From the NCBI RefSeq assembly GCF_018802605.1, contig NZ_CP069161.1, forward strand, positions 2,294,001 to 2,358,000: a stretch of 64,000 nucleotides of DNA, written 5' to 3'. Of this stretch, positions 1-9,300 are shown one piece after another. The stretch comes from Paludibacterium paludis. Lineage in GTDB: Bacteria; Pseudomonadota; Gammaproteobacteria; Burkholderiales; Chromobacteriaceae. How positions within the stretch are numbered: the first letter of the stretch is position 1; each line of letters starts with the position of its first letter. The notes under the pieces are model-generated. The model was not told the origin of the DNA. It saw nothing but the letters and a program-made list of their open reading frames with translations, and did not search any database. The translations under genes and the position numbers were made by a program.

Positions 1-1803
1 CCGCGCCGCGCCCGTTACCTGCCCTGGATTTCCGCAGAGCCCTCCTTGCCCGTCAGCGCGACGCATGTGCTCGGAATCGACCTGCTGAACGACTCGCTGG
101 TCGGAAGCAGCATACAGCGCGCCATTGCCAGCACCGCGACCGAAATCACCCCGTCTTTCGAACTGGCGGACGGCACTCCGGGAATGGCGTTCGTGCGCGC
201 CATATACCGCACGACGCCCCCCGGCAACAGCTCGCTCATCCGCAGCGAAGAGGCGATCGGCGCCCTGACGCTGGTCGTGCGCACGAGCAAACTCCTTGGC
301 GCGGAAGCGCTGCCCGACGATCTGGACGTCACACTCGAAAGGAACGAAGGCGCGGCGGGACATTTCCAGCCGATACTGCTCCATTTGCCCCCCCGCGCGG
401 CGCCGTCGCCTGTCGAGAGACTGCTGTTCCCGCAGTTGAGCGTGACCCTGCCGGTCGCTTCAGCGATTTTTCCATACCAGCTCAAACTCGGCACGCAGTT
501 GGGATTCCGCATACTGCCGACGCCGACATTGCTGCTTTGCCTTCTGCTGGGGGCCCTGCCCAGCATGATGGTCTTGCTGATGCTCGGCATGCGACGCCGT
601 GCGCGCCTGCACCATGAGCATGCCAGCGAACGGTTGCACCGGGAGCGGGAGAACGCCATGGTGACACTGCAGGCGATTTCCGACGCGGTCATTACGTTCG
701 ATACGCAGCGGATCGTTCAATATCTGAATCCGACCGCGGCAAGGCTGCTGAGCATCAAGCCGGAAACCGCGCGGGGGCGCCCCTTGCAGGAACTGCTTCA
801 GCTGCGCTACGAGTTCGCCCGTCAGGCCATGGCCGATCCTTTTCTGGAGTGTCTGCAGCGCCGTACAGTCGTCGAACTTGCCGAAAACAGTTACCTGATC
901 CGGCCGTCCGGCGACAAACTGCTTATCGAGGGAACCGTATCGCCCCTATTCGATCGCTCCGGCTCGCTACAGGGCGCCGTGCTGACCTTCCGCGACACGG
1001 CGCCGGTTCGGCGCCGCATGCTCGAGGCGCTCGAGGCGAGCGAGGATCGGTTGCGCCTTCACGAAAAAGAGCTCGCGCGCGTTGCACGGATCAACTCGAT
1101 GGGAGAAATGACGTCCGGGATTGCCCATGAAATCAACCAGCCCTTGTCGGCCATCATGAGTTATTGCCAGGCTTCGCTCTCCTTACTCGAAGACGACGAC
1201 CCGGATCTGGAAATGATACGCCAGGCCATCCAGTCCGCGGTCAGCCAGGCCGAACGCGCCGGCAAGATCGTTCTGCGCCTGCGGGACTTCGTGTCCAAGC
1301 GCAATCAGGACTGCGCCCCGGTCGATGTGAATCACGCCGTGCTCAATGCACTGACCTTGACCGAACACGAGGTACTGGACAGCGAGATTCACTTAGAATA
1401 CAGACCTGAGCCCAACTTGCCGCTGGCCTACGCCGACTCTATCCATCTTGAGCAAGTGGTACTCAACCTGATCCGCAATGCGATCGATGCCATGCAAAGT
1501 GTCCGCCCATGGGGCCGTCTGATTGTCGAAACAAGCTATTTCGCCGATCGCATCCGCATCTCGGTGAGCGACAATGGCCCGGGGATTCCCGACGCCACGC
1601 TGGAAAGAATCTTCGAGCCGTTTTTCAGCACGAAACAGAAAGGGATGGGTCTTGGCCTGACCATTTGCCAGACCATCATTGAAAGCATCGGCGGTCAACT
1701 GACCGCCAGAAACAAGACGGGAGGAGGCGCGGAATTCATTGTCGAACTGCCGCCGCTGGATGCCCGTACGTTTGTGCAACAAGCCGGAGTTGAATCGTCA
1801 TGA
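1..1803 (+). CDS. Membrane sensor histidine kinase, PAS-HisKA-HATPase (5' truncated)
   Basis: The frame is open to the window edge, so the N-terminus is missing. The visible part begins with an extracytoplasmic region of about 170 residues, possibly the end of a CHASE-type sensor domain. A hydrophobic segment follows near nt 520-595, then a PAS domain (about nt 650-1000). The HisKA H-box 'GIAHEINQPLS' lies near nt 1120. The ATPase has an N-box (NLIRNAIDAM), G1 (DNGPGIP), F-box (FEPFFST) and G2 (GMGLGLTI). This order matches FixL/DctB-like kinases that autophosphorylate on His and pass phosphate to a response regulator. Its stop overlaps the next gene's start by 4 nt (ATGA), so the two are translationally coupled partners. 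The signal is unknown. Confidence 0.9.
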   Translation, partial: PRRARYLPWISAEPSLPVSATHVLGIDLLNDSLVGSSIQRAIASTATEITPSFELADGTPGMAFVRAIYRTTPPGNSSLIRSEEAIGALTLVVRTSKLLGAEALPDDLDVTLERNEGAAGHFQPILLHLPPRAAPSPVERLLFPQLSVTLPVASAIFPYQLKLGTQLGFRILPTPTLLLCLLLGALPSMMVLLMLGMRRRARLHHEHASERLHRERENAMVTLQAISDAVITFDTQRIVQYLNPTAARLLSIKPETARGRPLQELLQLRYEFARQAMADPFLECLQRRTVVELAENSYLIRPSGDKLLIEGTVSPLFDRSGSLQGAVLTFRDTAPVRRRMLEALEASEDRLRLHEKELARVARINSMGEMTSGIAHEINQPLSAIMSYCQASLSLLEDDDPDLEMIRQAIQSAVSQAERAGKIVLRLRDFVSKRNQDCAPVDVNHAVLNALTLTEHEVLDSEIHLEYRPEPNLPLAYADSIHLEQVVLNLIRNAIDAMQSVRPWGRLIVETSYFADRIRISVSDNGPGIPDATLERIFEPFFSTKQKGMGLGLTICQTIIESIGGQLTARNKTGGGAEFIVELPPLDARTFVQQAGVESS

Positions 1804-2459
1804 TCACCATGACCCCGACCGTATTCATCGTCGACGACGATCCCGCCGTCCGGGATTCGCTGGCCCTGCTCATCCGCGCCCAGGGAATGCGGGTGCTGAG
1901 CTTCGCCTCCGCCCAGGAGTTCCTCGACAACTATCAGGAAGGCGAAATCGGCTGTGTCGTGCTGGACATCCGCATGCCGCAAATCACCGGACTGGCCCTG
2001 CAGGACACCCTGCGCCAGCGCGGCATCACCATTCCGCTGATTTTTGTGACCGGACACGGCGATGTCGAGCAATGCAGCCGCGCCTTCAAAAACGGCGCCA
2101 TCGATTTTCTGACCAAGCCGGTCAATCGCGACAGCCTGGTGGAAAGCCTCCGAAAAGCCATCCGCATCAGCATCCAGCAGCATTGCCACGAAGTCGAAAC
2201 CCAGGAAGTCACCACACGTCTTGCCCGCATCAGCGGCCGCGAACGCGAAGTGCTGGAGCTCGTGGCGGATGGCTTGTCGAGCAAGGAGATCGCCCGCGAA
2301 CTGGATCTTTCACCGCGCACGGTCGAAGTGCACCGAGCCAACCTGTTCAGCAAACTGGGGGTCGACTCGCTGGCCGACCTGATCCGCTTCTATCTGAAGG
2401 CGCTGGAAGCCACCGGCATGAAGCGGGATCGCGCAGACAACCCGGACAATGAACAGTAA
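1800..2459 (+). CDS. FixJ/NarL-type response regulator
   Basis: 219 aa. An N-terminal receiver domain (about residues 5-120) has the acidic pocket 'VDDD', phospho-acceptor Asp56 in 'LDIRMP' and the conserved Lys106 in 'TKPV'. A C-terminal LuxR-type HTH (about residues 148-210) contains 'EREVLELVADGLSSKEIA' and 'SPRTVEVHRANLFSKL'. The order is that of FixJ/TtrR/StyR regulators. The start overlaps the kinase stop; an alternative ATG lies three codons downstream at 1809. It is the probable phosphorylation target of the kinase at 1-1803. Target genes cannot be read from the window. Confidence 0.92.
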   Translation: MITMTPTVFIVDDDPAVRDSLALLIRAQGMRVLSFASAQEFLDNYQEGEIGCVVLDIRMPQITGLALQDTLRQRGITIPLIFVTGHGDVEQCSRAFKNGAIDFLTKPVNRDSLVESLRKAIRISIQQHCHEVETQEVTTRLARISGREREVLELVADGLSSKEIARELDLSPRTVEVHRANLFSKLGVDSLADLIRFYLKALEATGMKRDRADNPDNEQ

Positions 2460-3345
2460 AATGCCGGCCATGGAAACTCCGTTCAAACAGGTCGGGCTGG
2501 TCGCCCGCCATAGCAAACCCGCCATTGTGGCGTCGCTGCGCCTTCTGGCGGACCATCTTGCCGGGCGCGGCTTTGCCGTGCTGGTCGACAAGGAAAGCGC
2601 CACGCCGGAAGAAGCCGGCCCCCACCCCCTGATCGAGCGATACGATATCGGCAAACAGGCCGATGTGGTCATCGTCCTGGGCGGCGACGGCACGATGTTG
2701 TCGATCGCCCGCTTGCTCGCACCGTTCCGGGTGCCGCTGATCGGCATCAACCAGGGGCGCCTCGGCTTCATGACGGACATTCCGCTGCACGAAATGCTCG
2801 ACAGCGTCGATGCCATCCTGTCCGGCGAGTACGTGCCCGAGGAACGCATCCTGCTGCAGGCTGCCGTGCTGCGGGAAGACGCCGAGGTGGCGAACGCGCT
2901 GGCCCTCAACGACGTGGTTTTCAGCCGCGGTTCGGTCGGCTCGATGATCGAATTCGAAGTATTCATCGACAACCAGTTCGTCTACAGCCAGCGCTCGGAC
3001 GGTCTGATCGTCACTACGCCCACCGGTTCCACGGCCTATTCGCTGGCCTCCGGCGGCCCCATCCTTCACCCGACGCTGCAGGCCATCGGCCTGGTGCCGA
3101 TTTGCCCGCAGTCGATGAGCAACCGGCCCATCGCCGTCAACGATTCCTGCGAAGTCGAAGTCATGCTCACCCGCGGACTGGATGCGCGGGTTCATTTCGA
3201 TGGGCAGTCGCATTGCGATCTGATGGAGATGGATCGTGTGCATATCCGCCGGTACCGTAACCCGTTGCGCATCCTTCACCCGGTGGGGTACAACTACTAC
3301 GACATGCTCCGCCACAAGTTGCACTGGGGCGAGCGCCTTCTCTAA
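2449..3345 (+). CDS. nadK: NAD kinase
   Basis: Up to 298 aa. It phosphorylates NAD to NADP using ATP or polyphosphate in the cytosol. The diagnostic 'GGDGTMLSIAR' motif is present, followed by 'INQGRLGFMTD', 'NDVVFSRG' and the conserved 'TPTGSTAYSLASGGP' segment. The first ATG (2449) overlaps the response-regulator gene by 11 nt. In-frame ATGs at 2461 and 2470 are equally plausible starts, because homologues usually begin just before the 'VGLVARHSKP' strand. It sits 21 nt upstream of recN, a nadK-recN pairing common in proteobacteria. Confidence 0.95.
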   Translation: MNSKMPAMETPFKQVGLVARHSKPAIVASLRLLADHLAGRGFAVLVDKESATPEEAGPHPLIERYDIGKQADVVIVLGGDGTMLSIARLLAPFRVPLIGINQGRLGFMTDIPLHEMLDSVDAILSGEYVPEERILLQAAVLREDAEVANALALNDVVFSRGSVGSMIEFEVFIDNQFVYSQRSDGLIVTTPTGSTAYSLASGGPILHPTLQAIGLVPICPQSMSNRPIAVNDSCEVEVMLTRGLDARVHFDGQSHCDLMEMDRVHIRRYRNPLRILHPVGYNYYDMLRHKLHWGERLL

Positions 3346-3366
3346 CCCTTCCCGAAACGGACCATC

Positions 3367-5028
3367 ATGCTGCTTTCGCTTTCCGTTCGCGATTTTGTCA
3401 TCGTCGATGATCTTACGCTCGAGTTCGCCGAAGGTTTCACCGTGCTCACCGGCGAAACCGGCGCGGGCAAATCGATCATGCTGGACGCGCTGGCCCTGCT
3501 GCTTGGCGACCGGGCCGACGGCGCCCTGGTCAGGGAGGGACAGGACAAGGCGGAAATGAGCGCGCTGTTCGACTTCACGGGCCGCCCTGAAGTCGGCGCC
3601 TGGCTGGAGCAAAATGCGCTGCCCTCGGACGACAGCGCCGTGCTGATCCGCCGCGTGCTGGATCGCAACGGGCGCTCCCGCAGCTTTATCAACGGAACGC
3701 CCGCCACCCTCACCCAACTGAAGCAGCTCGGGGAGTTCCTCGTCGACATCCACGGCCAGCACGCCCATCAGTCGCTGGTGCGCGCGGACGCCCAGCGCAA
3801 CCTGCTCGATGCCTACGCGGGTTCCGACGCGCTGGCGCGCGACGTGGCGCACAGTCACCAGGAATGGCAGCAGGCGCGCCGCACCCGCGAGGACGCGGAA
3901 AAACGCTCGCGCGAATCGGAACTGGAGCGCGAGCGGCTGGCTTGGCAAATCAACGAGCTGACCGAGCTTGCGCTGGTTCCGGACGAATGGAATGCCCTGA
4001 ATCAATCGCACTCGCGGCTGGCGAACGCCACCGAGCTTGCGCAAACCGCACAGCTTGCCGTTGATGCGCTATCGGAGATGGACGGCAACTGCCTGTCCGT
4101 TCTCGCGACTGTGCAGTCGAAACTGAGCAAGCTGGCCAGCCTCGACCCCCGCCTCTCGGACACATTGTCGCTGCTCGATTCGGTGGACGCGGAATTGCGC
4201 GAGGTAGTGTACGGCCTGCGCGATTACGCCAGCGCGATCGACGAGGACCCGCAAGAGCTGGCCCGCACCGAACAGCGCATCGATGCGCTGATGAGCGCGG
4301 CGCGCAAGTACCGCGTTCAACCCCAGGATCTGCCGGAGAAACTCGCCGACTGGCAAGGCCAGCTCGAGGCGCTGGAAGCGGCCGCGGATCCCGAGACCCT
4401 CTCCGTCGCGGAAGCCGCGAGCCTGTCGCGCTACCGGTCGCTGGCCGAGGCGCTGTCCGCCAAACGCCGCCAGGCGGCGAGCGAACTGTCGGCAAGAATC
4501 AGCGATGAAATGCAGCACATGGCCATGGATGGCGCCCGCTTCGCCATCGAGCTCGCTCCGCTGTCCGAACCGTCGGCGCACGGCATGGAATCGGTCGAAT
4601 ACCTCGTTGCCGCCAATGCCGGCACCAGCTTCCGGCCACTGGCCAAAGTGGCGTCCGGAGGAGAACTTTCGCGCATCAGCCTGGCCATGCAGGTGGTGAT
4701 CAGTCAGGTGGCCAGCGTGCCGACGCTGATTTTCGATGAGGTCGATGTCGGCATCGGCGGCCGGGTGGCCGAAGTGGTCGGCAAGCTGCTGCGGCAACTG
4801 GGCGAGCGCTACCAAGTGGTGTGCATCACCCACCTTCCCCAGGTCGCCTCGTGCGGCACAACCCACTGGCAGGTCAGCAAAACCACCGAACGGAACCGGG
4901 TGGTCAGCCGCATCCGTCCGCTGGACAACGAAGAGCGCGTCGAGGAGATCGCCCGCATGCTGGGCGGCGCTGACATCACCGAGACCACGCGGCGGCACGC
5001 GTCGGAGATGCTGGAACTGAACGCCTGA
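3367..5028 (+). CDS. recN: DNA repair protein RecN
   Basis: 553 aa, the usual length for this SMC-like ATPase that acts in double-strand break repair. Walker A 'GETGAGKS' is near residue 30. Two long coiled-coil arms occupy about residues 150-360. The ABC signature 'SGGELSRISLAMQ' and Walker B 'LIFDEVDVGIGG' lie near residues 430-460, with the H-loop 'CITHLPQVAS' after them. recN is LexA-controlled in many bacteria, but I see no CTGT-N8-ACAG box in the short gap behind nadK, so expression may depend on the upstream promoter. Confidence 0.96.
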   Translation: MLLSLSVRDFVIVDDLTLEFAEGFTVLTGETGAGKSIMLDALALLLGDRADGALVREGQDKAEMSALFDFTGRPEVGAWLEQNALPSDDSAVLIRRVLDRNGRSRSFINGTPATLTQLKQLGEFLVDIHGQHAHQSLVRADAQRNLLDAYAGSDALARDVAHSHQEWQQARRTREDAEKRSRESELERERLAWQINELTELALVPDEWNALNQSHSRLANATELAQTAQLAVDALSEMDGNCLSVLATVQSKLSKLASLDPRLSDTLSLLDSVDAELREVVYGLRDYASAIDEDPQELARTEQRIDALMSAARKYRVQPQDLPEKLADWQGQLEALEAAADPETLSVAEAASLSRYRSLAEALSAKRRQAASELSARISDEMQHMAMDGARFAIELAPLSEPSAHGMESVEYLVAANAGTSFRPLAKVASGGELSRISLAMQVVISQVASVPTLIFDEVDVGIGGRVAEVVGKLLRQLGERYQVVCITHLPQVASCGTTHWQVSKTTERNRVVSRIRPLDNEERVEEIARMLGGADITETTRRHASEMLELNA

Positions 5029-5096
5029 CACTAGGCAAACCGGGCGCTTCACAGTACAATGCCGTTCTTCCCGCAAGCAATCGCTCCGGGAAAACC

Positions 5097-5184
5097 GGAA
5101 GAGTGGCAGAGCGGTTGAATGCACCGGTCTTGAAAACCGGCAATGGGCGACCATTCGTGGGTTCGAATCCCACCTCTTCCGCCA
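5097..5184 (+). tRNA. tRNA-Ser (anticodon UGA)
   Basis: 88 nt with an encoded CCA. The acceptor stem GGAAGAG pairs with CTCTTCC. The anticodon loop is CTTGAAA with TGA at 5131-5133, reading UCA. A long type-II variable arm follows, then the T-loop 'GTTCGAATC'. The long variable arm and the discriminator G are diagnostic for tRNA-Ser. A hairpin terminator follows directly. Its 3' end borders an AT-rich strip, a typical integration site. Confidence 0.97.
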
Positions 5185-5193
5185 AACACCAGT

Positions 5194-5255
5194 AAAAAGC
5201 CGTCATCCTCAGCAACCAGGTTTCCGCAAAACCTTGCTGGGCGTGGCGGCTTTTT
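5194..5255 (+). terminator. Terminator after tRNA-Ser
   Basis: Outer arms AAAAAGCCG (5194-5202) and CGGCTTTTT (5247-5255) pair perfectly. An inner stem (AGCAA..AGGTTT with AAACCTTGCT) extends the hairpin, and the outer arm ends in a T-run. It would stop tRNA-Ser transcription and separate it from the AT-rich strip downstream. Confidence 0.7.
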
Positions 5256-5394
5256 CATTTACGCTCATCAGCGATCATGAGACGTGAGACCTATATGGTA
5301 CGGCATATGGTATGACTTGAGTTTATATAGTACGACCAGCCACTCCCTTCGGTGGCGTATTCAATTCACGCCAGCAAACCGTAAGAACTCACTC

Positions 5395-5781
5395 TTATTT
5401 ACGATCCGGAACATCGCTCATCCTGCGAAGCCTGTCTTCCACCGCGCCCATCCCCTCAATCGCCCACTCTGGAAATTGACTCTTCAAAGAAGCGATCAAC
5501 TCATGAGCTTTTTTCTGATCATTGCGCTCGATCGCCGCGTTGATCAGGTGAAAATGGCTTTGAGAGACAACTCGAAAAAGGGTCGCTTGGGCATCGGGAG
5601 CCAATTTTTCAAAGAAATCGCGACCGACTTGCAATGGTTCATCATCGGCAATGGGCGTCGGTTCAGTTGAGGAATAAGGAGCATCTTCACCACAATTAAT
5701 TATTGTGATGCGATATTTCAAAGGACTTGCCATCGATATCACAATCGGAACCGCCAGGAGAATAAGAAGACACCATTCCAT
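5395..5781 (-). CDS. Hypothetical protein with N-terminal hydrophobic segment
   Basis: 128 aa; family not recognised. The first ~17 residues ('LLILLAVPIVISMA') form a signal anchor or signal peptide. The remainder is hydrophilic and helical, with an Asp/Glu-rich middle, suggesting a periplasmic or membrane-anchored product. The gene and its flanks are clearly AT-richer than neighbours on both sides, and it lies just beyond a tRNA-Ser, which suggests acquisition. I see no strong ribosome binding site. It could also be a decayed island gene. Confidence 0.5.
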   Translation of the reverse strand: MEWCLLILLAVPIVISMASPLKYRITIINCGEDAPYSSTEPTPIADDEPLQVGRDFFEKLAPDAQATLFRVVSQSHFHLINAAIERNDQKKAHELIASLKSQFPEWAIEGMGAVEDRLRRMSDVPDRK

Positions 5782-5850
5782 TCGTTAAGCATGGCACTGT
5801 AGGTTATTTACACGAAACAGCCTCAACACACAGAGCGGTTGCCTGGCGAC

Positions 5851-6399
5851 TCACCCTGGATACACCATCAGCACGGTATCGTCGACCCGCCCATCCGGCA
5901 GAACCCGGTGATGCTTCAGCAGCGCCTCCTGAACAAAGCCGGCGCGCCTGGCGACGTGGAAGGAGCGTTCATTGCGTTTGGCCATGGTGATTTCAATCCG
6001 GAGCGGCGCATAATTGCGCTTCAGGAAAGACACCAGCAGCTTGACCGACTCGGTCATATAGCCGCGGCCGGTTTTTGCTGTATTGGCCCAGTAACCGATT
6101 TCGAAATAAGGAATGGACAAATTCGTGATCACGGCGCCGATGCAACCGACCACGCTGCGGTCATCTTTGTCGATGACATAAAAGCGCAGCTCCCCGTTCT
6201 CCGAGAGCGTGTTCTCCCTCGCGCAGACAAGACTCTTCACGACCTCGTCAAGACTCCACTCGGACTTCACCCAGAACAAAAATGCCCGATGCTCGGCATA
6301 ACTGCCTTGCAACGCCTCCCGAACCGCCGGGGCGAGGCTTGCATCGGGCAATACCAGCGCCACCCGCTCCCCTGTGCATACCCATTCGTCGTCGATCAC
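5851..6399 (-). CDS. GNAT acetyltransferase, RimJ/RimL family
   Basis: About 182 aa from a GTG at 6399, preceded by AGAGG at a spacing of about 6 nt. An upstream frame to 6486 exists but adds a Cys-rich stretch atypical of the family. The core has the RimJ/RimL pattern: a central strand 'LRFYVIDKDDRSVVGCIGA', the 'FEIGYWANTAKTGRGYMTES' acetyl-CoA segment near the middle, and 'MAKRNERSFHVARRAGF' toward the C-terminus. It is expected to transfer acetyl from acetyl-CoA to an N-terminal amine or small-molecule amine; the substrate cannot be told. It faces the Hpt gene across an AT-rich 247-nt gap. Confidence 0.88.
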   Translation of the reverse strand: MIDDEWVCTGERVALVLPDASLAPAVREALQGSYAEHRAFLFWVKSEWSLDEVVKSLVCARENTLSENGELRFYVIDKDDRSVVGCIGAVITNLSIPYFEIGYWANTAKTGRGYMTESVKLLVSFLKRNYAPLRIEITMAKRNERSFHVARRAGFVQEALLKHHRVLPDGRVDDTVLMVYPG

Positions 6400-6646
6400 C
6401 TGCCACCTCTTTGCCACCCCCGTCAGGAAGATCAAGATTAAATCAAATGACATAAACCCACAACAACAGGGTGGTTTATCCGCCACAAAAAAGCAAATCA
6501 GCTAAAATTGTGGTTGTATATATAACATTTCAATTAAAATATCAGACATCAAGAGTCGTGTAATACGATCACGCCACCGCTTTTCGCCGGCGCCGCGCAC
6601 CTGTCAAGCTGCAGCGGCGATCCGGACAAACGCCCAAGGATACCGC

Positions 6647-7600
6647 ATGCCCCCTACCTCCGAGACGAGCCATGCCCCCGACCCCACTTCGGTTCTCGTC
6701 ATAGGAGCCGCCGACGCCGCGCTCGCGATCCATCAGCGATTCGAAGGGTTGGCCACCGTGCGATTCGCGCGCACACCGGAAGAAGGACTGGCACTCGCAC
6801 GCAAAGAACGCCCCTCGCTCGTGATTGTCCACACACCGGACCAAACGGTACTCGCCGGCTTTCTCGAACTGGGCGCAACTTGCCTTGCCCCCACGACGGG
6901 CGATATCGCCACGGCTCTGACGGATCTCGTGCCGCACTTGGCTTCCTCCTGTTCCCATGACACCCAAAGTGTCATCGACATCGACTCGCTGCTCGCATGG
7001 CTGCCGGATCAGAACGACTATCGGGCGGCGATCGCCGTCATGCTGGCCCGCCTTGCCGAAGACGGGCCGGCCATGATCGCCGAAATGCGGCGCGCCTGGC
7101 GCCCGGGTGAAACCGGACTGCTCCGGCATCTGCTGCACAAAGCGCGCGGCGGCGTCGGCTCGCTCGGCGCACGCCGCTTCGCCGAGATGACCATCGAGGT
7201 CGAGGTAGCGCTGCGCGAGGGCAAGCACGAAAACGTGGAAGCCGGCCTGTTCCGATTGGAAGAGGAAATGGCCGCCATCGTTCCCGCGATCGGACACTGG
7301 CTGGCCAGGGAGAGCAGGATACAGGAGCGAGTCCGGGGCACCGACATGCCTTGCGAGCGTCTGCAGGCAATGGCGGCCCGGCACGATCTTGCCGCCTGCG
7401 ATCTGTACCGGTCGCTCAGGCGCGAACTCGAGGCGACCCTGCGCCCATCCGAACTCGCGCGCCTGGACCGGGCGATACACACCCTGGATTTTCCCGGCTT
7501 CACTTCATTATGGGCCTCGGCCCGTGCCGGACTGGCCAGAGAAGACCGGGCCTCGTCCGCTCACCCCGCTGTCGGCAATTCGTCGATCCGCGTGGTGTAG
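6647..7600 (+). CDS. Hpt (histidine phosphotransfer) protein with receiver-like N-terminus
   Basis: 317 aa. The N-terminal ~100 residues have a receiver-like alternation of strands and helices ('[18 protein letters not shown]', '[10 protein letters not shown]') but no acidic pocket, so this is a pseudo-receiver at best. The middle carries an Hpt-like helical bundle with '[12 protein letters not shown]', where His164 is the probable phospho-acceptor. A helical C-terminus follows. It would relay phosphate between a hybrid kinase and a regulator, but none is adjacent. Its 3' end overlaps umuC tail-to-tail by 40 nt. Confidence 0.72.
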   Translation: MPPTSETSHAPDPTSVLVIGAADAALAIHQRFEGLATVRFARTPEEGLALARKERPSLVIVHTPDQTVLAGFLELGATCLAPTTGDIATALTDLVPHLASSCSHDTQSVIDIDSLLAWLPDQNDYRAAIAVMLARLAEDGPAMIAEMRRAWRPGETGLLRHLLHKARGGVGSLGARRFAEMTIEVEVALREGKHENVEAGLFRLEEEMAAIVPAIGHWLARESRIQERVRGTDMPCERLQAMAARHDLAACDLYRSLRRELEATLRPSELARLDRAIHTLDFPGFTSLWASARAGLAREDRASSAHPAVGNSSIRVV

Positions 7601-8826
7601 CGCGGTGAACAGGCCGCCCGGCGCATGAGCCAGCGCTGGCTGATGTTTTGCGACGCGAGCTTAACCGTTCCCCGGCCAAAGCGGTCATTGATACCGTCAA
7701 GCGCCGACATCAGGCTGTCGCGCCGCGGGTCAGGCGCCGCGGTGAACAGATCGGGCTGAACGCGCGACGCGGGCTCGATGTCCAATAGCGCCACCCCGGT
7801 TTTCTTGTAGGCCAGACCCTCCCGGTAGAGCCGGGACAGCCCATCCAGCGCCGCGCGGGTCAACGCCAGGGTATCGGATACCGGCAAAGACAGGGAGACG
7901 ACATGCCATCCATGCTGCTGCTCGAGGTCCGCGCGGAACCGGTCGGTGTGCAGAAGAACTCCGACCATGCCGGCGACGCTGACCTGATCGCGCAATTTGC
8001 GCGCGGCGTTCGCCGTGTGATACGTCACCGCGGCCGCCAGCGTCGGCAAATCCGGCACCCTGTGTTCGAATGACCGGGAGGCGAGGATCTGCCGCTTGTC
8101 GGCGGCGACATCCTCGAATTCCAGACAGGACTCGCCGTTCAGTTCCGCCACGGTCCGCTCCAGCGTAACCCCGAATTGCCGGCGCAACCGGCGGGCATCC
8201 GCCTCGGCGAGCCCCAGCGCCGTGGCGATGCCAAGACGGCGCAGGTTTTCCCGCAAGCGCCGCCCCACTCCCCACACGCACCCCACATCGAGCGAAGCCA
8301 TCAGTTGCCGGCGGCGGGTCGTGTCGGTATCGTCCCAGACGAACACGCCGCCCAGTTCCGGCCGGTCCTTGGCCAGCCGGTTGGCGAGCTTGGCGAGCGT
8401 TTTACTCCGTCCGACGCCGACGCAGGCCGGCAAACCGAGGCGTCGCGCCACATCGGCACGGATGCGCGAGGCGTGGCCCGCCGGATCGGGAATACCATCC
8501 AGCCGGAGAAAACACTCGTCAATCGAATATACCTCCTGCGCCACGCCCCATTCGGCGAGCACTCTCATCATCCGCCCCGACATGTCTCCATACAGCTCGT
8601 AATTACTGGAAAACACCGCCACACCATGATGCCGGCACAACGACCGTACTTCGAAGTAAGGCACGAACCCCTTGATGCCCAGGGCCTTGGCTTCCGGCGA
8701 ACGGGCCACCACGCAACCATCGTTGTTACTGAGCACGACAATAGGCTTACCGGCGAGATCGGGACGAAACAACCTTTCGCAGCTGGCGTAAAACGTGTTG
8801 CCGTCGACAAGGGCGAACGTTGGCAT
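7561..8826 (-). CDS. umuC: Translesion DNA polymerase V catalytic subunit UmuC
   Basis: 421 aa, normal UmuC length. This is a Y-family polymerase. Palm motifs are '[15 protein letters not shown]' (Asp8) and '[10 protein letters not shown]' (Asp103, Glu104). The UmuC-specific '[20 protein letters not shown]' and '[14 protein letters not shown]' are present. The HhH region and little-finger domain follow, with a clamp-binding motif 'QPDLF' at residues 357-361. No umuD lies beside it; the only UmuD-like gene is 51 kb away, next to dinB. Upstream lies a palindromic AT-rich site (8875-8893) resembling one before that umuD. Confidence 0.95.
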   Translation of the reverse strand: MPTFALVDGNTFYASCERLFRPDLAGKPIVVLSNNDGCVVARSPEAKALGIKGFVPYFEVRSLCRHHGVAVFSSNYELYGDMSGRMMRVLAEWGVAQEVYSIDECFLRLDGIPDPAGHASRIRADVARRLGLPACVGVGRSKTLAKLANRLAKDRPELGGVFVWDDTDTTRRRQLMASLDVGCVWGVGRRLRENLRRLGIATALGLAEADARRLRRQFGVTLERTVAELNGESCLEFEDVAADKRQILASRSFEHRVPDLPTLAAAVTYHTANAARKLRDQVSVAGMVGVLLHTDRFRADLEQQHGWHVVSLSLPVSDTLALTRAALDGLSRLYREGLAYKKTGVALLDIEPASRVQPDLFTAAPDPRRDSLMSALDGINDRFGRGTVKLASQNISQRWLMRRAACSPRYTTRIDELPTAG

Positions 8827-8874
8827 GGCAGACTCCGGAAAATCGCGAGACGAAAAACAAAGGCCGCAACGGGC

Positions 8875-8893
8875 TACATATTTTGATTATGTA
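8875..8893 (-). promoter_or_regulatory. Candidate operator upstream of umuC
   Basis: A perfect inverted repeat TACATA-N7-TATGTA, 49 nt before the umuC start. On the umuC strand the core reads ATAATCAAAATAT, which differs at one base from ATAATCAAATTAT upstream of the umuD-dinB operon (59515-59527). It does not match the CTGT-N8-ACAG LexA box. I infer a shared regulator for the error-prone polymerases. Confidence 0.45.
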
Positions 8894-9051
8894 CGAATTC
8901 AAAATCCATTGCCAGACAGACAGCCCCACTCTCCTCACAATCCAAGGCTGCGGCGGACCGCAAATCGTGTCATGCGGTTGCGCCAGAAGGGAGAGAGACG
9001 AAGGAGTTCGCCCTGGCACGCCGCTTCCCCGGTCAGGCAACGGTACCCGTC

Positions 9052-9207
9052 ATGGATAACCAGAGCGGCATCGGAATGGCGATACCCGACTCGCCCAACC
9101 GCATGAAAAATGCCAACGCCGGCCGGCAATTGCAGGACAGCACCGACAACCTGGATAGGGTTTCCGATACGCTGAACCACAGCATCGGCTATTTCCGGTT
9201 GCCCTGA
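9052..9207 (+). CDS. Possible small ORF resembling a chemoreceptor C-terminal tail
   Basis: 51 codons from ATG to TGA. The C-terminal part 'LDRVSDTLNHSIGYFRL' has the spacing and final 'F-x-L' of the C-terminal tail of methyl-accepting chemotaxis proteins. The upstream frame does not extend the similarity. It may be the last remnant of a deleted chemoreceptor gene or a chance frame; there is no convincing ribosome binding site. Confidence 0.25.
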   Translation: MDNQSGIGMAIPDSPNRMKNANAGRQLQDSTDNLDRVSDTLNHSIGYFRLP

Positions 9208-9300
9208 GCAGCGGCACCCGCGCGGCTGGCTGCCGGAGCAGTAGCCACCATGGCGTTTTCATCGCACAATTCTCCGGTTTTCCTCATTCCGGAGTCGGTC

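Larger units (their letters stand above)
8827..9300. other. 474-nt intergenic region between umuC and acid phosphatase
   Basis: It holds the umuC operator candidate (8875-8893) near one end and a possible 51-codon reading frame (9052-9207). The sequence just upstream of umuC is AT-rich, as expected for a promoter; the rest has normal base composition. I see no tRNA, repeat array or transposon ends. Confidence 0.6.

Noticed and set aside
3346-3366. LexA box before recN
   Set aside because: The gap of 21 nt and the end of nadK contain no CTGT-N8-ACAG pattern.
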